This document shows positions 1 through 7,859 of a stretch of 14,671 bases of DNA, piece after piece. Position 1 is the stretch's first letter; every line of letters starts with the position of its first letter. Source of the stretch: an uncultured Actinomycetes bacterium (lineage in GTDB: Bacteria; Actinomycetota; Actinomycetes; Mycobacteriales; Mycobacteriaceae); NCBI GenBank assembly GCA_903911165.1, contig CAIWCQ010000050.1, forward strand, positions 1 to 14,671. Direction: 5' to 3'. The translations under genes were made by a program, and so were the position numbers. Under the pieces are notes generated by a model. The model was not told the origin of the DNA and did no database searches. It saw only the letters and a list, made by a program, of their open reading frames with translations.

Positions 1-1004
1 ACGTATTCGGCAGCGTCGCCGGTCACCGGGGTGGCCAGCAGGGTGGTCACGCCGGCTTCGGCGAAGGCCGCGATCCGTTCCTTCACGTAACCGCGTGGGC
101 CGATGAGCGAGATATTGCGCACCAGTTCGTCGGGCACCGCCGCGATCGCCTCTGCCTTGCGCCCGGACAGATAAAGATCCTGGATACGATCGGCCGCCTC
201 GCCGAACCCGTACTTGGTGGCGACGTTGTGATAGAAGTTCTTGCCCTTGGCTCCCATGCCGCCGATGTACAGCGCCAGTTGGGGTTTGGCCCAGTTCAGT
301 CGTTCCTCGACGTTGTCGCCGATGGCAAGTGAGACGCCCACCATCACGTCGAGTTCGCCGAGTTCGGGGTCGCGTTTGGCCGTGCCGGCCCGCAGTGCCT
401 CACCCCACACGCGATCGGCTCGTTCGGGGTAGTAGAAGATCGGTTGCCAGCCTTCGGCGATTTCGGCAGTCAGTGCGACATTCTGCTCACCGAGTGAGGC
501 GATATGGATCGGAATCCGTTCGCGCACGGGGTGATTGATCAGACGCAGCGATTTACCCAGTCCGGTGCCGCGATCCGGCGGTAACGGGATCTGATAGTTG
601 CGGCCCTGGTGGGAGACCTTCTCCCGGCGCCACACCTGGCGGCAGATCTCGACGACTTCACGGGTGCGGCCCATGGGCGCGTCGAACGGCACGCCGTGGA
701 AGCCTTCCATCACCTGTGGACCCGACGTCCCGATGCCCAACCTAATGCGGCCGTCCGAGACATAGTCCAAGCCGGCGGCCGTCATCGCCAGCAGGGTGGG
801 CGTGCGGGTGTAGATCGGGAAGATCCCCGACCCCAGTTCGATGGTCGAGGTCTTCGCCGCGAGATAACCCAATTGGCTCACCGCGTCGTAGGAGTACGCC
901 TCGGCAACCAGGACGATATCGACGCCGTGGGACTCCAGGACGACGACCTGCTCGACCGACTCCTTGAAACCGCCCGCGTAGGAAAGGAAAACTCCGGTGC
1001 GCAT
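1..1004 (-). CDS. LLM-class (luciferase-like) F420-dependent oxidoreductase, 3' end cut by window edge
   Basis: The frame is open from ATG (1002-1004) to the left edge: 334 full codons with no stop. Family members are usually about 340-350 residues, so only a few C-terminal residues should be missing. The protein begins MRTGVFLSYAGG. It has the family's typical core near residues 90-103 (GIGTSGPQVMEGFHG), preceded by LDYVSDGRIRLG, and then a TREVVEICRQVWR helix. These match the bacterial luciferase-like TIM-barrel flavin/deazaflavin oxidoreductases that are abundant in mycobacteria (the Rv3520c type). Such enzymes transfer hydride between F420 (or FMN) and a substrate. The substrate here cannot be read from sequence, and F420 rather than FMN is inferred from family and host. 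The start lies 11 nt after the stop of the upstream hydrolase gene, so the two are probably one transcript. No strong ribosome binding site is visible. Confidence 0.88.
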   Translation of the reverse strand, partial: MRTGVFLSYAGGFKESVEQVVVLESHGVDIVLVAEAYSYDAVSQLGYLAAKTSTIELGSGIFPIYTRTPTLLAMTAAGLDYVSDGRIRLGIGTSGPQVMEGFHGVPFDAPMGRTREVVEICRQVWRREKVSHQGRNYQIPLPPDRGTGLGKSLRLINHPVRERIPIHIASLGEQNVALTAEIAEGWQPIFYYPERADRVWGEALRAGTAKRDPELGELDVMVGVSLAIGDNVEERLNWAKPQLALYIGGMGAKGKNFYHNVATKYGFGEAADRIQDLYLSGRKAEAIAAVPDELVRNISLIGPRGYVKERIAAFAEAGVTTLLATPVTGDAAEY

Positions 1005-1015
1005 ACTGCCGGACG

Positions 1016-1855
1016 CTACCGGAACAAAGCGACGATGCGATCCTCGTGGGTGACGGCAGGGGCATCGGGGTCGGGCAGGGCGGTGTGCGGTAACTCGGCG
1101 TCGGTTTCGGCGAACTCACGGTAGGTCGCGTCGTCGGTCAGGTGGAACAGGAAGAAGCCGGTGAGCAATGCCCGCACGGTCTTCTGCGTGCGCGAACTGG
1201 GTCCCGGGAAACCGAGCAACCTCAGCGCGCGGCGTTTTTCGGCCAGGCCCGCCGCGTTGGCCTTGTCGATCACCCGAAGTACGGCGCCGTCCCAGGACTC
1301 CGCGACCTCGAGGGCGTCGGTGCGCAGCGACTTCCGATCGTCGGGGGTGGCCAGCACCAAACCCGGGACCGACAGCGTTGCCGCGCATTCCTCAGCCGAC
1401 GGCTTGGTGACCGACGGAAACACCGCCGCCACCGCTTTCGCCCGGGGTCCGGCCGCCGCGGCGAACACCGCTGCCGAGCCGCCGAATCCATGCCCGGCCA
1501 CGCCTAACTTCTGCGCGTTCACACTGATCTCGCCGGAGCCCAGTCGCACACCGGTGATCACGTCCAGGGTGGCATCGAGGTCGGCGGCCAGCGTCAGCAC
1601 CGACGGGGCCAGACCGCGCTGGGTGTCCGGCGCGGCCGTGACGACGCCCCAACTCGCCAGGTGCTCACAGGTATCGGCGTAATGGGCGGCCTCGGTGAGC
1701 CAATCGTGACCGAAGGCCACCGCGGGCAGTCCGAAGCCCGATGCCGGGGTGTAAACGACGCCGGGAATGCCGGCAAATCCCAGGTCACCGCGCAGCACTC
1801 GATGCGGTCCCGGCCGGGTCAGCGCGGCGAAGAGCTTGCGGTTGCGGCGAGCCAT
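1016..1855 (-). CDS. Alpha/beta-hydrolase-fold protein (dienelactone-hydrolase/lipase-like) with an atypical GHGFGG elbow
   Basis: A 279-residue protein, MARRNRKLFA to RIVALFR. It has an alpha/beta-hydrolase layout: an early beta strand followed by GHDWL (residues 49-53, oxyanion-hole region), AAPDTQRG (74-81), and the nucleophile-elbow strand LGVAGHGFGGSAAVFAAAAG (117-136). LVLATPDDR (167-174) probably carries the acid residue. The third residue of the elbow, normally the Ser, Cys or Asp nucleophile, is Gly123, so either the nucleophile is elsewhere (Ser127 is close by) or the protein is not a classical hydrolase. No signal peptide is obvious; the basic N-terminus MARRNRK suggests a cytoplasmic protein. 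The ATG lies 6 nt after a TACCGT hexamer on the minus strand, which would allow leaderless transcription. It is first in a two-gene operon with the oxidoreductase and divergent from glmS. The fold is fairly sure; the function is unknown. Confidence 0.82.
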   Translation of the reverse strand: MARRNRKLFAALTRPGPHRVLRGDLGFAGIPGVVYTPASGFGLPAVAFGHDWLTEAAHYADTCEHLASWGVVTAAPDTQRGLAPSVLTLAADLDATLDVITGVRLGSGEISVNAQKLGVAGHGFGGSAAVFAAAAGPRAKAVAAVFPSVTKPSAEECAATLSVPGLVLATPDDRKSLRTDALEVAESWDGAVLRVIDKANAAGLAEKRRALRLLGFPGPSSRTQKTVRALLTGFFLFHLTDDATYREFAETDAELPHTALPDPDAPAVTHEDRIVALFR

Positions 1856-1909
1856 CCTGCGACGGTAGCCGACAGTGCCGGGGGTACCGGAGGACTACCC
1901 TTGATACCC
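1856..1909. promoter_or_regulatory. Divergent promoter region with two candidate -10 hexamers
   Basis: Only 54 bp separate the two divergent start codons. On the minus strand TACCGT (1862-1867) ends 6 nt before the hydrolase ATG. On the plus strand TACCCT (1896-1901) ends 8 nt before the glmS GTG. Both fit the mycobacterial TANNNT -10 pattern and would place transcription starts at or within about 2 nt of the start codons. No convincing -35 hexamer is seen, which is common in this group. A GGAGG at 1889-1893 also lies here. This is inference from motif and spacing only. Confidence 0.45.
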
Positions 1910-3772
1910 GTGTGCGGAATCGTGGCTTACGTGGGGCACCGTCCCGCCCGTGAGGTCGTCGTCGATGCCCTGCGCAGGATGGAGTACCGGGGTTATGACT
2001 CCGCCGGACTGGCCATCCTCGACGGGCAGGGCGGGCTCGCGGTTTGCCGCCGGGCTGGCCGCCTGGCCAACCTGGAATCCGCGCTGGCCCAGTCCGACGC
2101 CAGCCAGTGGAGTGGGACGGCCGGGATCGGCCACACCCGCTGGGCCACCCACGGCCGTCCTACCGACCGCAACGCGCACCCGCATCGTGACACCGCCAGT
2201 GAATTCGCCGTGGTGCACAACGGAATCATCGAGAACTACGCCACTCTCCGCGGTGAACTCGAGGCCCACGGCGTGGAGTTCGCCAGCGACACCGACACCG
2301 AGGTCGCCGTGCATCTGGTGGCCCGCGCCTACCGCGAGGGTGCCACCGCCGGGGATTTCGTCGGTTCGGCACTGGCGGTCGTGCGCCGACTTGAAGGCCA
2401 TTTCACACTGGTCTTCGCCCATGCAGACGATCCCGGCACCATCGTGGCTGCTCGGCGTTCCACGCCCCTGGTCGTCGGAATCGGCGACGGGGAGATGTTC
2501 CTGGGTTCCGATGTCGCGGCGTTTATCTCCTACACCCGCGATGCCGTCGAACTCGGCCAGGATCAGGCCGTGGTGATCACTGCGGACGGCTACCGGATTA
2601 CTGACTTCGACGGCAATGACGCCTCCGGCCATGCTCGCCCTTTCCATATCGACTGGGATCTCTCGGCTGCCGAGAAGGGCGGCTATGACTACTTCATGCT
2701 CAAGGAGATCGCCGAGCAGCCTGCCGCGGTCGCCGACACCCTGCTCGGCCATTTCGTCGGCGGCCGCATCGTGCTCGACGAGCAGCGGTTGTCCGACCAG
2801 GAGTTGCGCGAGGTCGACAAGGTCTTCATCGTCGCCTGCGGCACGGCCTTCCACTCCGGCCTATTGGCCAAGTACGCCATCGAGCACTGGACCCGACTCC
2901 CGGTGGAAGTCGAGTTGGCCAGCGAATTCCGTTACCGCGACCCGGTTCTGGACCGCGGCACGCTGGTGATCGCGATCTCGCAGTCCGGCGAAACCGCAGA
3001 CACCCTGGAGGCGGTGCGGCACGCCAAGGGCCAGAGGGCGAAGGTACTGGCCATCTGCAACACCAACGGCAGCCAGATCCCGCGGGAGGCCGATGCCGTC
3101 CTCTACACCCGCGCCGGGCCGGAGATCGGCGTGGCGGCAACCAAGACGTTTCTGGCCCAGCTCACCGCGAACTACCTCGTCGGCCTGGCCCTGGCCCAGG
3201 CCCGGGGTACCAAGTACCCCGACGAGGTGGCACGCGAATATCGCGAACTGGAATCGATGCCCGCCCTGGTGGAACAGGTTCTCGCGCAGTGCGATTCGGT
3301 AGCTGAACTCGGTCGGCGTTTCGCCGATTCGTCGACCGTGCTGTTCCTTGGCCGCCACGTCGGCTACCCGGTCGCACTGGAGGGAGCGCTCAAGCTCAAG
3401 GAATTGGCCTACATGCACGCCGAGGGCTTCGCGGCCGGTGAACTCAAGCACGGTCCTATCGCGCTCATCGAAGACGGCCTACCGGTCATCGTGGTGATGC
3501 CTTCACCCAAGAACGTGCTGCACGGCAAAATGCTGAGCAACATTCGGGAGATCCAGGCTCGCGGCGCGGTCACGATCGTCATCGCTGAAACCGGTGACGA
3601 CACGGTGCGGCCCTACGCCGACCACATTTTTGAAATTCCCTCTGTGTCAACGCTTTTCCAGCCGCTGCTTTCGACGGTCCCGTTGCAGGTGTTCGCGGCG
3701 TCGGTGGCCCAGGCCCGTGGTTACGATGTCGACAAGCCGCGTAACCTCGCCAAATCCGTCACCGTGGAATAG
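1910..3772 (+). CDS. glmS: Glutamine--fructose-6-phosphate aminotransferase (isomerizing)
   Basis: A 620-residue enzyme, close to the mycobacterial family length (about 624). It makes glucosamine-6-phosphate from fructose-6-phosphate and glutamine in the cytoplasm, the first step towards UDP-GlcNAc for peptidoglycan. The N-terminal class II glutamine amidotransferase domain opens with (M)CGIVAYVG; Cys1 is the nucleophile. It continues with MEYRGYDSAG, GHTRWATHG and VVHNGIIENY. Two C-terminal SIS domains carry ACGTAFHSG, SQSGETADT and ELKHGPIALI, and the protein ends DKPRNLAKSVTVE as the family does. The frame stays open upstream to 1661, but the start must leave the Cys N-terminal, which selects GTG at 1910. 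The only good Shine-Dalgarno (GGAGG, 1889-1893) is 16 nt away and fits an in-frame TTG at 1901 better. The nnr gene follows after 6 nt. I see no glmS ribozyme. Confidence 0.97.
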   Translation: MCGIVAYVGHRPAREVVVDALRRMEYRGYDSAGLAILDGQGGLAVCRRAGRLANLESALAQSDASQWSGTAGIGHTRWATHGRPTDRNAHPHRDTASEFAVVHNGIIENYATLRGELEAHGVEFASDTDTEVAVHLVARAYREGATAGDFVGSALAVVRRLEGHFTLVFAHADDPGTIVAARRSTPLVVGIGDGEMFLGSDVAAFISYTRDAVELGQDQAVVITADGYRITDFDGNDASGHARPFHIDWDLSAAEKGGYDYFMLKEIAEQPAAVADTLLGHFVGGRIVLDEQRLSDQELREVDKVFIVACGTAFHSGLLAKYAIEHWTRLPVEVELASEFRYRDPVLDRGTLVIAISQSGETADTLEAVRHAKGQRAKVLAICNTNGSQIPREADAVLYTRAGPEIGVAATKTFLAQLTANYLVGLALAQARGTKYPDEVAREYRELESMPALVEQVLAQCDSVAELGRRFADSSTVLFLGRHVGYPVALEGALKLKELAYMHAEGFAAGELKHGPIALIEDGLPVIVVMPSPKNVLHGKMLSNIREIQARGAVTIVIAETGDDTVRPYADHIFEIPSVSTLFQPLLSTVPLQVFAASVAQARGYDVDKPRNLAKSVTVE

Positions 3773-3778
3773 CGCCCG

Positions 3779-5197
3779 ATGCGCTACTACCACTCCGCCG
3801 ATCAGATCCGCGTGGCTGAGGCGCCTCTGCTGGCAACCTTGGCCGACGGAGTCCTGATGCGCCGTGCCGCAACAGGTTTGGCGAACGCCGTCGCTGTCGA
3901 ACTGCGAAAGCGCACCGCGGGTGTTGCCGGCCGCCGAATCTGCGCCATCGTGGGCACCGGCAACAACGGTGGGGATGCACTGTGGGCAGCGACCCTGCTG
4001 CGCCGCCGTGGTGTCGCCGCCGATGCGATCCTGCTCGCGCCGCAACGCACCCACTCGGCCGCCCTGGCCGCGTTCCGCAGCGCCGGGGGCCGGGTGGTCT
4101 CGATACCCGATCCCGCGACCGATCTCGTGATCGACGGTGTCGTGGGGATTTCCGGTCAGGGCCCGCTGCGACCGGCGGCGGCGCAGCTTTTCGAGGCCGC
4201 CTGGGACGCCGGTATTCCGGTTGTCGCCGTCGACGTCCCCAGCGGTGTTGATGTGACGACCGGGTCGGTTGCCGGGCCGGCGGTACGCGCGGTGCTCACC
4301 GTGACCTTCGGTGGCCTCAAACCCGTGCATGCACTCGCCGACTGCGGCCGGGTCGAGGTCGTCGATATCGGTCTGGACCTGCCCGAAACCGATCTGATGA
4401 GTCTCGACGCCGCCGACGTCCGGGCCTGCTGGCCGGTACCCGGTCCGCACGACGACAAGTACACCCAGGGGGTCGTGGGCATCCTGGCTGGCTCGCCGGC
4501 CTATCCCGGGGCGGCGGTGCTGTGCACCGGTGCCGCGGTCGCCGCGACCTCCGGCATGGTCCGTTACGCCGGTGCCGCGGCGGCCGAGGTGGTGTCGCAC
4601 TGGCCGGAGGTCGTCGTCGCGCCCGGGGCATCGGTGGCCGGTCGGGTCCAGGCCTGGGTCGTCGGTCCGGGTCTGGGCACCGACGCGGCGGCACTGGCGG
4701 CGTTGACGGTCGCCCTCGACAGCGACGTTCCGGTGATCGTCGATGCCGATGGATTGACACTGCTCGCCGCTCATCCGCAGCTGGTGAGGGGTCGGACGGC
4801 GCCGACCGTGCTGACCCCGCACGCCGGGGAGTACAGCCGGTTGGCCGGGGAGTCCCCGGGCGCCGACCGGGTCGCGGCCGCCCGCCGACTTGCGCAGGAG
4901 TTCGGCGCGACCGTGCTGCTCAAAGGCAACGTCACCGTCGTCGCCTCCGCACAGGCGACGTACCTCAATCCGGCCGGCGGGTCCTGGGCGGCCACCGCCG
5001 GATCTGGCGATCTGTTGTCCGGCGTCGTCGGCGCACTGCTCGCGGCCGGCCTGCCCCCGGCCCGGGCCGCCGCCGCCGCAGCCTTCGTGCACGCCCGCGC
5101 CGCCAATGCCTCGGCCGCCGATCCGGGACCGGTGTCCGTGCCCACTTCGGCCTCGCGCATCCTTACCCATATCCGCCACGCGATCGCCACCCTGTAA
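3779..5197 (+). CDS. nnr: Bifunctional NAD(P)H-hydrate repair enzyme (epimerase + ADP/ATP-dependent dehydratase)
   Basis: A 472-residue fusion, matching Rv3433c in length and sequence character. The N-terminal YjeF/NnrE domain (about 1-215) epimerises R- and S-NAD(P)HX. It shows GTGNNGGD at 59-66 and DVPSGVD at 152-158. The C-terminal ribokinase-like NnrD domain (about 225-472) dehydrates S-NAD(P)HX. It shows KYTQGVVGILAGS (227-239), VVGPGLGTD (294-302), VDADGLTLLA (321-330), LTPHAGEYSRL (345-355) and the nucleotide-binding AGSGDLLSGVVGALL (407-421). Together they repair hydrated NADH/NADPH, a cytoplasmic housekeeping job. The start MRYYHSADQIR matches the mycobacterial N-terminus and lies 6 nt after the glmS stop. 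There is no strong ribosome binding site, so translational coupling to glmS is likely. No key motif is missing. Confidence 0.96.
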   Translation: MRYYHSADQIRVAEAPLLATLADGVLMRRAATGLANAVAVELRKRTAGVAGRRICAIVGTGNNGGDALWAATLLRRRGVAADAILLAPQRTHSAALAAFRSAGGRVVSIPDPATDLVIDGVVGISGQGPLRPAAAQLFEAAWDAGIPVVAVDVPSGVDVTTGSVAGPAVRAVLTVTFGGLKPVHALADCGRVEVVDIGLDLPETDLMSLDAADVRACWPVPGPHDDKYTQGVVGILAGSPAYPGAAVLCTGAAVAATSGMVRYAGAAAAEVVSHWPEVVVAPGASVAGRVQAWVVGPGLGTDAAALAALTVALDSDVPVIVDADGLTLLAAHPQLVRGRTAPTVLTPHAGEYSRLAGESPGADRVAAARRLAQEFGATVLLKGNVTVVASAQATYLNPAGGSWAATAGSGDLLSGVVGALLAAGLPPARAAAAAAFVHARAANASAADPGPVSVPTSASRILTHIRHAIATL

Positions 5198-5217
5198 GTG
5201 CACGAGGAGAGAAGCCC

Positions 5218-6609
5218 ATGCCGCACGTGAAATACCGGTCCCCGTCCATCGCCCCCGCCTACACCGGCCGGCTGGCCACCAATCCGATCCCGTCGCTGCG
5301 GCTTCCCGATGACGCGATGGAACCCGCCGCGGCCTACCGGTTCATCCACGACGAGCTGATGCTCGACGGGAGTTCACGGCTGAACCTCGCCACCTTCGTG
5401 ACCACCTGGATGGATCCGGAGGCCGAGAAGTTGATGGCCGAGACGTTCGACAAGAACATGATCGACAAGGACGAGTACCCGGCGACCGCCGCGATCGAAT
5501 CACGCTGCATCTCCATGGTCGCGGATCTTTTCCACGCCGAGAATCTGCGCGACGACGACGCCGCCAGCGCGATCGGCGCATCCACGGTCGGATCCTCGGA
5601 GGCGGTGATGCTGGCTGGACTGGCACTGAAATGGCGCTGGAGGCAGCGGGTTTCCGGTACCGACAAGGACGCCTGGAAGACTCGCACGCCGAACCTGGTG
5701 ATGGGTTCGAACGTGCAGGTGGTGTGGGAGAAGTTCTGTCGCTACTTCGACGTCGAACCGCGGTATCTGCCGATGGCGCAGGACCGCTACGTGATCACCC
5801 CCGAACAGGTCGTTGACGCCGTCGACGTCGACACCATCGGAGTGGTCGGAATTCTTGGCACCACCTACACCGGTGAACTCGAGCCGATCGCCGAGATCTG
5901 CGCAGCGCTGAATAAACTTCAGAAGGACACCGGGCTCGACGTCCCCGTGCACGTCGACGCCGCCAGTGGGGGATTCGTCGTCCCCTTCCTTCAGCCCGAT
6001 CTCAAATGGGACTTCCGGTTGCCGCGAGTGGCATCGATCAACGTCAGTGGGCACAAGTACGGACTGACCTATCCGGGTGTCGGATTCGTGGTGTGGCGCA
6101 ACTCCGATCAACTCCCCGAGGAACTGGTCTTCAAGGTCAACTACCTCGGCGGCGATATGCCGACCTTCACCCTGAACTTCTCCAAAGGCGGCAACCAGGT
6201 CGTCGGCCAGTACTACAACTTCCTGCGGATGGGCCGGGCCGGCTACACCAGCGTGATGAATTGCCTCTCCGATACCGCTCGCTGGCTTTCGGACAGACTG
6301 CTCGAGTCCGAGCACTTCGATGTCATCTCCGACGGATCTCAGATCCCGGTGGTGGCGTTCAAGCTGTCCGGCGACTTCGGTTACAACGAGTTTGACGTCT
6401 CCGCTGCGCTGCGCATCTACGGCTGGCAGGTGCCGGCCTACACCATGCCCGAGGGTGCCGAGAACATCGCAGTACTGCGGGTGGTGGTGCGCGAAGGGTT
6501 CTCCGCGGATCTGGCTCGTTCGCTGTGGGAGGACCTGCGCGCGGTGATCGACCATCTGTCCGAGATCAAGCCGGGTGGGCACTTCACCGAGGAGCGCTTC
6601 GCTCACTAG
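5218..6609 (+). CDS. gadB: Glutamate decarboxylase (PLP-dependent)
   Basis: A 463-residue protein, similar in length to M. tuberculosis GadB and E. coli GadB (466). It decarboxylates glutamate to GABA, consuming a proton, and feeds acid resistance and the GABA shunt. It is a group II PLP decarboxylase. Visible motifs are [12 protein letters not shown] (49-60), [21 protein letters not shown] (122-142, phosphate-binding region), [10 protein letters not shown] (214-223), [10 protein letters not shown] (244-253, Asp247 for the pyridine nitrogen) and SGHKYGL with the PLP lysine at Lys280. The C-terminus ends ERFAH, comparable with the FKHT end of E. coli GadB, where His465 blocks the active site at neutral pH. 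The frame extends upstream inside nnr, but ATG 5218 has a clear GAGGAGAG (5204-5211) 6 nt away and the family N-terminus. It follows nnr by 20 nt. Confidence 0.97.
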   Translation: MPHVKYRSPSIAPAYTGRLATNPIPSLRLPDDAMEPAAAYRFIHDELMLDGSSRLNLATFVTTWMDPEAEKLMAETFDKNMIDKDEYPATAAIESRCISMVADLFHAENLRDDDAASAIGASTVGSSEAVMLAGLALKWRWRQRVSGTDKDAWKTRTPNLVMGSNVQVVWEKFCRYFDVEPRYLPMAQDRYVITPEQVVDAVDVDTIGVVGILGTTYTGELEPIAEICAALNKLQKDTGLDVPVHVDAASGGFVVPFLQPDLKWDFRLPRVASINVSGHKYGLTYPGVGFVVWRNSDQLPEELVFKVNYLGGDMPTFTLNFSKGGNQVVGQYYNFLRMGRAGYTSVMNCLSDTARWLSDRLLESEHFDVISDGSQIPVVAFKLSGDFGYNEFDVSAALRIYGWQVPAYTMPEGAENIAVLRVVVREGFSADLARSLWEDLRAVIDHLSEIKPGGHFTEERFAH

Positions 6610-6616
6610 TGTGCGA

Positions 6617-6654
6617 GCGCATGGGACGGGGCGCATGGGACGGGGCGCGTGGGA
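6617..6654 (+). repeat. 14-bp tandem repeat, about 2.7 copies, in the gadB-alr gap
   Basis: The unit GCGCATGGGACGGG occurs at 6617-6630 and again, identical, at 6631-6644. A partial, once-mutated copy (GCGCGTGGGA) follows at 6645-6654. The repeat fills most of the 62 bp between the gadB stop and the alr start and ends where a possible extended -10 for alr begins. Copy number may vary among strains. Confidence 0.9.
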
Positions 6655-6658
6655 GAAT
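6650..6658 (+). promoter_or_regulatory. Possible extended -10 promoter of the alr operon
   Basis: TGG followed by GAGAAT (6653-6658) fits an extended -10 element with the two most conserved positions (A2, T6). It lies 13 nt before the chosen alr ATG, so the leader would be very short. TAGTGT at the gadB stop (6607-6612) is an alternative. Both are motif-only guesses. Confidence 0.25.
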
Positions 6659-6671
6659 GCCCGACGGTGAC

Positions 6672-7859
6672 ATGAGCATGCAAACCACAGGATCGACCCC
6701 GTCGAGCCCCGCGCAGAGCCCTGCGGTCAACGGCCGGGCCGTCGTCGACCTTGATGCCATCGCGCACAACGTATCGGTGCTTCTCGCCCACGCCGGTCCG
6801 GCCCAGGTGATGGCCGTGGTGAAAGCCGACGGGTACGGCCACGGTGCCACCGCAGTCGCCCGCACCGCGATCGCGGCCGGCGTGGCCGAACTCGGTGTCG
6901 CCACCATCGCCGAAGCGCTGGCCCTGCGGTCGGATGGCATCACCGCCCCGGTGCTGGCCTGGCTGCATGCCCCCGGGACCCAATTCGATCCGGCCTTGAA
7001 CGCCGACGTGGGAGTCGGTATCACCGCGTTGCATCAGATCGGGGATCTCCTGGCCGCGGTGGCTCGTACCGGCCGCACCGCGCAGGTCACCATTAAGGTC
7101 GATACCGGCCTGAATCGCAACGGAGTCGGCCCGCGAGAGTACCCGGATGTGCTCGACGCTCTTGCGCGCGCTGCTGCCAGTGACGCGATCCGGGTCCGTG
7201 GCATCATGTCGCATCTGGCCAGCGGTGACGAACCCGAAAACCCTCTCAATGATGTTCAGGCGCAACGGTTTACCGGAATGCTTACCGAGGCCCGCAGTCG
7301 CGGAGTCGATTTCGAGGTGGCCCACCTGTCGAACTCGCCGTCGACGATGACCCGGCCTGATCTCGGCTTCGACATGGTGCGCCCGGGTATCGCGGTGTAC
7401 GGCCTGAGTCCGATACCGGACCGCGGCGACATGGGGTTGCGGCCGGCCATGACGCTGACCTGCCCGGTGGCGATGGTCAAATCGGTGCGGGCCGGGGACG
7501 GCGTTTCCTACGGCCACACCTGGATTGCCCCGGTCGACACGACCGTCGCATTGCTGCCGATCGGATACGCAGACGGCGTCTACCGGGCGCTGGGCGGCCG
7601 CCTGAATGTGCTGATCAATCAACGGTTGCGGCCGGGCGTCGGCCGGATCTGCATGGACCAGTTCGTCGTGGATCTGGGCCCCGGGCCGACTGATGTCACC
7701 GAGGGTGATGAGGCGATTCTGTTCGGTGCGGGCGACTCCGGCGAGCCGACCGCGCAGAACTGGGCCGACCTGCTCGGGACGATCCACTACGAGGTGGTCA
7801 CCAGCCCGCGCGGCCGGGTGCTCCGTAGCTTCACCGGGCGCGGTGCCGATGGCCGATAA
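6672..7859 (+). CDS. alr: Alanine racemase (PLP-dependent)
   Basis: A 395-residue protein that interconverts L- and D-alanine in the cytoplasm, supplying D-Ala for peptidoglycan; it is the target of D-cycloserine. The N-terminal TIM barrel carries [11 protein letters not shown] with the PLP lysine at Lys51. [12 protein letters not shown] (142-153), MSHLASGD (179-186), [10 protein letters not shown] (217-226) and [15 protein letters not shown] (233-247) follow. The C-terminal beta domain has the second catalytic residue, Tyr280, in GVSYGHTW, then [12 protein letters not shown] and VGRICMDQF. All are typical of mycobacterial Alr. The start is uncertain: ATG at 6672 or 6678 both give an N-terminus like M. 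smegmatis Alr (MQTT...). ATG at 6657 and farther upstream codons are in frame but lack support, and no strong Shine-Dalgarno exists. The next gene starts inside its last codons. Confidence 0.96.
   Translation: MSMQTTGSTPSSPAQSPAVNGRAVVDLDAIAHNVSVLLAHAGPAQVMAVVKADGYGHGATAVARTAIAAGVAELGVATIAEALALRSDGITAPVLAWLHAPGTQFDPALNADVGVGITALHQIGDLLAAVARTGRTAQVTIKVDTGLNRNGVGPREYPDVLDALARAAASDAIRVRGIMSHLASGDEPENPLNDVQAQRFTGMLTEARSRGVDFEVAHLSNSPSTMTRPDLGFDMVRPGIAVYGLSPIPDRGDMGLRPAMTLTCPVAMVKSVRAGDGVSYGHTWIAPVDTTVALLPIGYADGVYRALGGRLNVLINQRLRPGVGRICMDQFVVDLGPGPTDVTEGDEAILFGAGDSGEPTAQNWADLLGTIHYEVVTSPRGRVLRSFTGRGADGR

Noticed and set aside
609..1124. Plus-strand open frame (171 codons) opposite the oxidoreductase
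   Set aside because: It lies antisense to a gene with clear family motifs and shows no similarity of its own.
1661..1909. Upstream extension of glmS
   Set aside because: It would put over 80 residues before the catalytic cysteine and overlap the divergent hydrolase gene.
3647..5203. Long open frame on the minus strand (518 codons), opposite nnr
   Set aside because: Arg/Gly/Asp-rich composition with no recognisable motif; it is the high-GC mirror of a strongly conserved gene on the other strand.
4522..5217. Upstream extension of gadB
   Set aside because: It is the out-of-frame reading of nnr; ATG 5218 has a proper ribosome binding site and the family N-terminus.
5500..6636. Minus-strand open frame (378 codons) opposite gadB
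   Set aside because: It mirrors the codon pattern of gadB, has no family resemblance and no plausible start context.
6667..6675. Two-codon leader peptide GTG-ACA-TGA overlapping the alr ATG
   Set aside because: Such a short frame arises by chance; no conservation evidence is available.
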